A stretch of 64,000 nucleotides of DNA from Thalassia testudinum (lineage: Eukaryota; Streptophyta; Magnoliopsida; Alismatales; Hydrocharitaceae), in assembly GCA_037157565.1 (NCBI GenBank), contig JAZHRO010000063.1, positions 11,886,001-11,950,000 on the forward strand, read 5' to 3'. The position numbers and the translations under genes are program-made. This document shows, piece after piece, positions 57,345-64,000 of this stretch (position 1 is the first letter of the stretch; each line of letters begins with the position of its first letter). The notes below the pieces were generated by a model. It saw only the letters and a list, made by a program, of their open reading frames with translations, ran no database searches and was not told where the DNA came from.

Positions 57345-59954
57345 TGATGATAACATCATCATCAGCCATATCTAGCTTTAATTAGTCATAATTAAGGAAT
57401 AAATGCTTCTACATAACCGCTGGAGAGCCCTAATTCATTACATAATCATTCTGAGAAAGATAAGAAAATAGGGGTACCTATAGTTTTAATAGCATATTTC
57501 AATTTTAGTACAATCACAGGGTTTCTCCAAGGGATAAATAAAGGTCAAAAGGTCTTAAGAGTCTAAACAAGTGAGTCCGTGCAGACAGAAATAGGTTTTC
57601 GTGCGTTTTAGGAATTAAATGACATCTGAAATCCTAAAAACAGACCTGCTTAATTAACTGAGGTTTTGGTCAAGATAAAATTCACTTAAACCCTCTAAAA
57701 TTCATATAAAAATATTCTCTAGGGTTTGTTATCTTCAATTTGACCATCAGAACTCATCTTGACCTAAAATAAAGCCATAGGCAGACTTTTACTCTAATTT
57801 GGGTAATTGTGCAATTTTTCTAGTAAAATTTAGTCAAAACCTAAATCTAACTTTATCATTGAATTTCTTGGGTCAAAATTAGGTTTGTACCAAAATTTAG
57901 GCCCAATCTGAGATCATGTTGACCTAGTTTACAATTTGGTCCTATCTGACTCTTTTCTCTCACACACATGCCCCTAACTTTTGAATTTCTTACAAATAAC
58001 CTCCTATCTTTTTCTTCTTCTTCACAAATAAGTCCCTATTGCCATCCGATGACCTTAATTTGGCAAGATCTCCATGATTTCTTAACGAGTCCCTCTCAAA
58101 ATCGAAAGGGAAACTCGTCAAGTAATTGTCTTCCTTTTCAGCTTGATCCAAAGCTCTAGATCTCACCCAAATCCTCATGTGAATCCTTCAATGGAGTGGG
58201 TCTCCTATTCCGATGACCTTCCAAGCTTGGGAAGCTTGCTTCCCAAGCTCTAATCACCCTCTCACGGCCTATATAAGACTCCTCAGGGCAGACCGTGCCT
58301 CTCAACTAGGTTTAAGCTTCCCAAGCTCTAATCACCCTCTCACAGCCTATATAAGACTCCTCAGGGCAGACCATGCCTCTCAACTAGGTTTTGGCCCAAA
58401 AACCCTCTTCCTAACCCTACCTCTGGCCTCCTCTGACCTAGCTCCGGCGAGCATCCTCCCCCGTCGTCCTATGGCCTCCCAACGACCAAATTGGGAGCAT
58501 CTTCTTCCTCCCCGACTTCCTCCGCCTCTCGACAGCCACACCAGAGGTGCCTCAGACCCTTTTCTTCGCCACCTTCTCCCTCAAGGAGGTTCGTCTTCCC
58601 CACATCCGGCCATCACACCAGTGTGGGAATCTCTCCCCCTTTCATCCCTAAACTAGGTTCTCTAGCTTCTTCTACTTCCCTACTTTTTCCCTATCTCTAT
58701 TTTTCAAAACAACCGCCAACCACACGTCTCCCCCTCCATCTTCTTCCGCTCCGGCGATGCCAACACGCTACTACACCGCAGGAATCCCGCCGTTGTCACC
58801 CCTACCAACATCGTCGCATTCCCACCAACTAAAGCCCTAACCTCACACACTTGATTAGCCGATCTACCATTCCCCCAAACACACCCACTTTCTCCGGTCA
58901 TCCTCGCCTCCATTCGGCCGCCACACTCAATCTCGCATCATGAAACCACCTCCACCTTTTTTTCCATCATCAGGCGATCATTTTGAGCTTTCTGATTGGG
59001 GCATTTAGCCCACACTTTGCTGTTCCAGGTTTTCACCTCCAGCCACCATTAACGTGTAAGCTTCAAGCTTGCTTGAAGCTCTCTCCAGCAGCTGCAGTTT
59101 CAGGTGTCCACATCAGGCAACGTGGAATCGACCTAGCTTCGCTCTTGACCAGACAATTGGGGCGTTGACTGCCTCCATCACACAAATTGGCTAAATATAG
59201 CTGCTACTGTGAACAAAGAAGACGGTATGGGACCTTAGTCCCACATCGTAAACTTACGAGTGCCTACAGTGGTATAAGTCAGTTTTGTGACACTGACCCC
59301 TCGCCCAATACATGACGGGTCGGGTCCCTCCTTACATGAGCCTCGCACCTCAACTACTATACACCCCCAATAGCCCTGGTCCCAGGTACGCGAATACCCG
59401 ATTACCCGTATACCTGCCTGATTTGAGAGAGAAGAGGAGGAATAGGAGAGAGAGAGAGAGAGAGCAGTGGTTAGAGGGTTTTGCTTCAGAGGGTACTTAG
59501 CACTTAGCAAAAATCAAGCTTCCCCCCTTGTGTGTGAAGAGAAGAAGAGGAGAAACCTAAAGAAGAGCCAAGGCAGAACAGGCACGCACAGGAGAAGAAG
59601 AAGAATAAGACGTCAAAATCAGATGTCTAATCATATGCTCCTTCGTATTGATTGATTTGAGTAGTTGTTCTATGTATTAGACTTATAATTGGTGATCCAA
59701 ATCACCATTATTTTGTCTAGATTTCTTTTTAACTCATCTTATGCTCATGTGCTACATTGTCTATTAGATTTTGAGTAATATATTATGCTCATTTACATTA
59801 ATTGTTGAGATTAGTGCGTAAATTCCTATTTGCTCCCAGCGAACGACCTTGGACTTCATTTCTGATATTCGAGTTATAAATTTTATCTATTTTCAAGCGA
59901 CTTCGACCTATACTATGACGTAGCTTTTATAACCTCGATTTCGCTCAACAAACA
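57345..59954 (+). repeat. LTR K, solo LTR in the leader of a minus-strand element
   Basis: About 2.6 kb, starting TGATGATAACATCATCA and ending ...TTTCGCTCAACAAACA. The two flanks are contiguous in the homologous plus-strand leader (about 30420-30450), so this is an insertion. The flanks GTTTA and ATTAA match imperfectly. The core promoter is duplicated (TATATAA at 58270-58276 and 58348-58354, period 78 bp). A GA-rich sense tract, a GGTGATCCAAATCACC hairpin (59691-59706) and CTATACTATGACG (59908-59920) are present. Confidence 0.8.
59238..59278 (+). promoter_or_regulatory. snRNA-type USE plus TATA in LTR K
   Basis: GTCCCACATCG (59238-59248), exact USE match; 24 bp; TATAAG (59273-59278). Confidence 0.5.
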
Positions 59955-61060
59955 ATTAAACAATCTATGGACCTTTCCTATGTTTGTGCTCTAAAGAACA
60001 GATGAGGGGCTGGATATGAATTGGACCCAATTAAGGCACCCAAAGATTTTTGGATGACTAAGGCTTGTTTCGAGGTGGATGATACCTCTGAATCAAAAAA
60101 TCCACACACCTAAGAAGTACCTGGGCAGCTAGGAAGGGAGAGCCCTGCAAAGACCCTACACGGTAGAGCATCCCCAAGGGTTATAGGGTTTCTCCCACCC
60201 AACCTTTCTTATCACTGTGGTTTCAAGTAGACTGGAATGTATGAATTGAGACCTTAAGTCTACCAATTTTAGTCCTATTTTGTGCCTTAGATTTCACTTG
60301 ATTAGAAGTTAATTCAACTTGTGACCTAATTTGGAGGTTGGTTGGCCCAAAAGGTAAACCAACTTCACCTGACCTGCCCTAAAAGATGAAGAATGAAATC
60401 TGGGTCAAGACCCAAAGATCACCCTGAATTGATTCTCAGGTTATTAGATCCCAAGTTTTAGGGTTCAAGTGAATTTAGAGTATGATTTTAGGGTTCTTCT
60501 TATTAGATATTTTCAAGCAAGGGTTTGGGTAGCTCACAAATGTAGGAGGGACAATTTCCTTTAATTCAGGCAAGTGTGAACTAACTCTTCAAAACCCTAG
60601 AGTAGAAACCCTAATTGGCTCTATTCCAAGTCCAATTTGATCTCAGAATGTACACCTTAGACTTCAAATAAGGTGAGTAGTCCAAGATGTTCAAAGTTAA
60701 GCGTAAATCCTTAGTAGGTACAAACAATTTAGGTAAGGATCTCTTAAACATAATCACCTCAACTTCAATCAGATATTGAATTGAAATCGCAAATCAGGAA
60801 ACTTGCCTTGTAAGTGATGATTACTAAGAAAATAAGGCAGGTGAATCCTAATTAATTTTGTTTCCTTTTCTCTCTTCTAAAGATTAGGAGGTTGATCAGG
60901 GAAGAAGAGAGAGTTTACTTGCCCCTGGAGTGGTTGATTTGAGCGGAAGATCTCTTCATGATGTACCTCGCAAAAATTATTACCAAAGCAAACAAGGAAA
61001 GTTAGTGCTCAGAAAAAAATCAAGAAAGATAAGACTAATGTGTGAATTGCGCGTTGCTCT
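59955..61060 (-). other. 5' leader of the pol-less minus-strand element
   Basis: Matches the Athila-like leader, best at 60000-60230. It reads toward the 'MKNGS' ORF after solo LTR K. No gene is seen. Confidence 0.65.
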
Positions 61061-61075
61061 CCGGCAACGGTGCCA
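61061..61075 (-). promoter_or_regulatory. Primer binding site, decayed tRNA-Asp type
   Basis: Minus strand TGGCACCGTTGCCGG, one substitution from the intact site. The CGTTGC/GCAACG hairpin is kept. The LTR starts three bases away at 61079. Confidence 0.75.
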
Positions 61076-61078
61076 AAA

Positions 61079-62515
61079 TGTTTGACTGAATTTGTCGTTG
61101 TTAAAGAGATGCGTCGTAGTATAGGACAAAATCACTCAAATCATTTAAATTTATAACTCAGATTCTAAAGGAGTCCGAGGTCGAACACAGGAAGCAATTA
61201 ATGGCAATTCAATCTCACTAATCTTTATTTAGAACCAATGAGCACAATAATAACAAATATGCAATGAATAAGTATGATCAAATTGTTATTCAATGAAGCT
61301 CACAAGATCATGGAATCAAAAAGAAAAGAGAATCAAAACAATGGTGATTTGAATCACCACTTATTCTCTTAATTAAGCATGCATTCAATTACTCAATTTA
61401 TTTAACAATCCTCAATCAGAATTCAATCTTAACTTAGGTTCTTAAATTATTCAACAATGCTCAGAATCAACTCAATTAGACATCTTAACAGAACACAAGG
61501 CTCTTCAAGGAGCCTTCTTCTTTCAAGGCCTTCTCAAAGCTTCCCTTCTTCTTCTAAGGCCTTCTCAAAGCTTCCCTTCTTCTTCTCAATGCCTTTTCTT
61601 TTCTTCTCAGAGCTCCCTTCTTTCAAGCCTTCATCAAGGCTTTCATAGTACAAGGGAACCAACATCTCAGAGGCTAAGTGTCACACAAGGGTCTCTCTCT
61701 TCAGCATAAGGCAAAGGAGCACACAACAAAAACCCTCCCTCTCTCTCTCTCTCAATTCCTTCTCCTCCTCTCTCAAGACCCAGCATGTAATCGGATCTGG
61801 ATACGAGTTATCGGGTCGAGAAGATGGACCATGCCTGCGAGCGTGCATCACAGGGAGGTGTGCGCATAGGTCGAGTAAGCGGGTGTGAGGGTGTATAGGG
61901 ACCCAACCCCTGGTGCTTGGGAGAAGAGCTCTAATCATAAAATCAACTTAAGCGTTGCGTTGAGTCTGCATCCCCACGATGTGGGACTATAGCTCATGGC
62001 TCCTTCGTGCGTCAGCTGCAGGAGAAAAGGCTGTCAATTGAAGGTGTTGCTGGTGCTGAGGTCTTCAATTGGCATTGTAGCTGGGTTCATGATTCACTTC
62101 TACAACACCTGGGTGTGGTTGCATGGTTGGAACAGGTTGGAGCACTGCAGTTGGAGCCAGAGATGAGGGCGGCGACAGCAGAGGGAAGTGATGACATGAA
62201 ACACAAGATAAGGCCTCACAGCCATGTTAAAACATCTCAGGAGGATCGCCAAGTGACAGCGAAGGTGGTAGTGGTGTTTGCACGGCATGGGAGTGGGCAT
62301 GGAGGTCGGGTGAGGTCGCAGACAGAGTGCGATGGAGGTCGTGTCTGGTGAAGTGTTCGAGCGGGTGAATTCAGGAATTAGGTGAGGGGTTTTGTGCGGT
62401 GAGGTGAGGCAGAGCTTTTGGAGGTGGAGTGACGACGTTTGGTGGTGTGTGGCATCGAAGAGGCGTTGCTGGAGCTTCACCGGAGTGGGTGAAGATGAAG
62501 AGGGAGAGGAGTAGT
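61079..62515 (-). repeat. LTR I, 5' LTR of the pol-less minus-strand element, interrupted by LTR H
   Basis: It ends TGTTTGACTG at 61079 next to the primer site, with GCGTCGTAGTATAG (61111-61124, plus strand), the GTTCGACCTCGG block (61171-61195), a GGTGATTTGAATCACC hairpin (61343-61358) and CT-rich DNA (61500-61640). Its remainder should resume beyond the window, after LTR H. Confidence 0.8.
61945..61987 (-). promoter_or_regulatory. USE plus TATA-like box in LTR I
   Basis: Minus strand: GTCCCACATCG (61977-61987), exact USE; 24 bp; CTTAAGTT (61945-61952). Confidence 0.45.
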
Positions 62516-64000
62516 TGATGAGAACCTCATCATGAGTCCTAAACTAGCACCATTTAACCCTGATTTGCAGGAAAAAGCTCCTACATAACCTTAGAAAGGC
62601 TTGGCTCAGAGAGATTCTGAGTTTGCAAAGAAAACAGAAACTGAGGGGTAAAAATGTAATTTCACCAATCCAATCTGAAAACAGGGTAACTCAGGGTCCA
62701 AACATAGGTCAAAACAACCTAATAAGAAGGAAAGTGGGATGATCTGATCCAATAAGGGCTATAGCAATTCCAAGGAACTAAATGATAATCTGTAACCCTA
62801 AAACAAATCCACTTCAATTCACGAGGTTCGAGGCAAAGTAAAAATAGAATAAACCCTCTAAAATTCATATAAAAATAATCTCTAGGGTTTAGAACCTTCA
62901 ATCTGGCCTTAGGAACCCATTTTGACCTACATTGAGAACCATACCCAATTAACAACTTAATTTAGGTTTTTGCATAAATTGACCGGCCAAACAAGGTTTA
63001 ATCTAGAAATAAAATTCACCATCAGATTCCTTAGGTCCTAATTAGTCATGTATAAAAACTTGAGCCTAAGAAGAAACCTTCTTGACCAACTTTACACTTT
63101 GGTCCTCATATATTTACTTTTTGGCCCTCAACTCTTGAACCCTCACATTTTGGCCCCTAACTCTCCTTCGTTCTTTGCGTTCAGGTCCCTCCTGCAAAAC
63201 CTGACCAGCACCATGCTCCAGCGACCTTGCGCGGAGCATGGCGCCGCGCACGGTGAGGAAGGGAGCCTACCAGGTCAAATGGGGGTGCCCTGCGTCGTCA
63301 GCCACCGCAGGAACACCCCCCTGATGGCTGCAACCACCCATACCGGCCGTGCGAACGCACGGACGATATGGGTATCCTTCCTCCGGTGTCCTCCGGCGAG
63401 GGAGACACGTCGTCTCCCTCCGCCCTCCTCTCTGGTTCTGCTCCTATAAATACCCCCGTCGCTCCGTCGTTCTTCCCAGCTCGGATCTGACGGAGATACC
63501 CCCTCACTTCCTCTCTTCCCACTCCGACAGACGCCCCCGTTGCTCCGGCGGCTTCTCCTCCTCCTCCTCGTCGCTCTGCCACAATACCAGCAGCAAAGAC
63601 TTCTTCCTGATTCTCCTCCGCGTCGCGCAATACCGGCGCGCGCTGCCTCTGCCCCGTCCTCGCCGTCGCCCCTTCCTCTGGGCAGTTTCTTCTTCGGCGA
63701 CAGTCGATACGACTGTCGCCCTGCTCCTCCCCCTTCATCCCTGCAAGTAAGCTAGAACTACTTCCCTTCCTCTCCTCTTTCTTTTCCCTATTTCAATTTG
63801 TTCAATTAAGCCCTCGACCGACCCTGACCACCGTCACCCCCTTCGTCTCCGGCTACCCTCCGGCGAGACGCCCCCATCGCTCCACAGCCTCACACGCCTC
63901 GCCGACCCTCACCGAACCTCCGCCTCATCACACTGAACACCCCCCACCCCTCCACTGCCACTCCACACCTCCATAACGCTCCCCCAAACAAACCCATTTC
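62516..64000 (+). repeat. LTR H, diverged relative of LTRs A and B, runs off the right edge
   Basis: It starts TGATGAGAACCTCATCA at 62516 and follows the reverse complement of LTR B throughout, with clear divergence. The TATA box TATAAATA is at 63445-63452 and the perfect hairpin GGCGACAGTCG/CGACTGTCGCC at 63696-63720. Whether it is solo or the 5' LTR of a full element cannot be told. The left flank is GTAGT (62511-62515). Confidence 0.85.

Noticed and set aside
1..64000. CRISPR arrays, operons, bacterial-type promoters
   Set aside because: No regular spacer arrays or prokaryotic gene organisation; all signals are those of a plant nuclear genome.

Overview
The window looks like a gene-poor, repeat-dense (pericentromere-like) part of a flowering-plant nuclear genome. 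Almost every base belongs to long terminal repeat (LTR) retrotransposons of the Ty3/gypsy Athila/Tat type, inserted into each other in several layers. The evidence is a full Athila-like gag-pol frame, primer sites matching plant tRNA-Asp, long AT/GC-patchy LTRs, a Ty1/copia remnant and one decayed nuclear gene for a plastid TPR protein. The species cannot be named from the sequence. No intact host gene, rRNA, functional tRNA gene or CRISPR array was seen.

Layout. 1-26019 is a tandem pair of one minus-strand Athila-like element: internal copy 1 (1-5279, running off the left edge), a shared LTR 'A' (5280-8042), complete internal copy 2 (8043-16238, with a 1899-codon gag-pol frame) and LTR 'B' (16239-26019). 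LTR B is split by a complete plus-strand non-autonomous element (17884-24896) with its own LTRs, primer site and a broken orphan ORF. The pair sits in a third LTR family, 'G' (26020-30177), which also holds a 2.86-kb solo LTR 'C' with a perfect CAGCA target duplication. 30178-46116 is an old plus-strand pol-less element interrupted by LTR L, a second G copy and the nested LTRs D and E; it ends in LTR J, which was inserted into a copia RNase H sequence (46118-46396). 46450-51060 is anonymous intergenic DNA with two imperfect tandem arrays. 51205-52100 is a pseudogene resembling SLOW GREEN 1. 52176-62515 is a second pol-less element of the same family on the minus strand, interrupted by G copy 3 and solo LTR K. 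LTR H starts at 62516, inside LTR I, and runs off the right edge.

How parts work together. The only proteins that could drive transposition are those of the gag-pol frame (Gag, aspartic protease, reverse transcriptase, RNase H, integrase). The pol-less elements share its tRNA-Asp primer type, a 3' polypurine tract and several cis motifs, so they are plausible passengers mobilised in trans (inference).

The most interesting signal is a set of cis elements conserved across LTRs whose remaining sequence has diverged. (1) A plant snRNA-type upstream sequence element followed by exactly 24 bp and a TATA-like box, in eight LTRs. (2) A U5 segment about 35-60 nt from the LTR end that is complementary to the 5' part of the same tRNA-Asp used as primer. 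(3) A terminal palindrome with compensatory changes. (4) A second polypurine tract about 1.3 kb inside the 3' LTR of four elements. All counts and alignments were made by eye.
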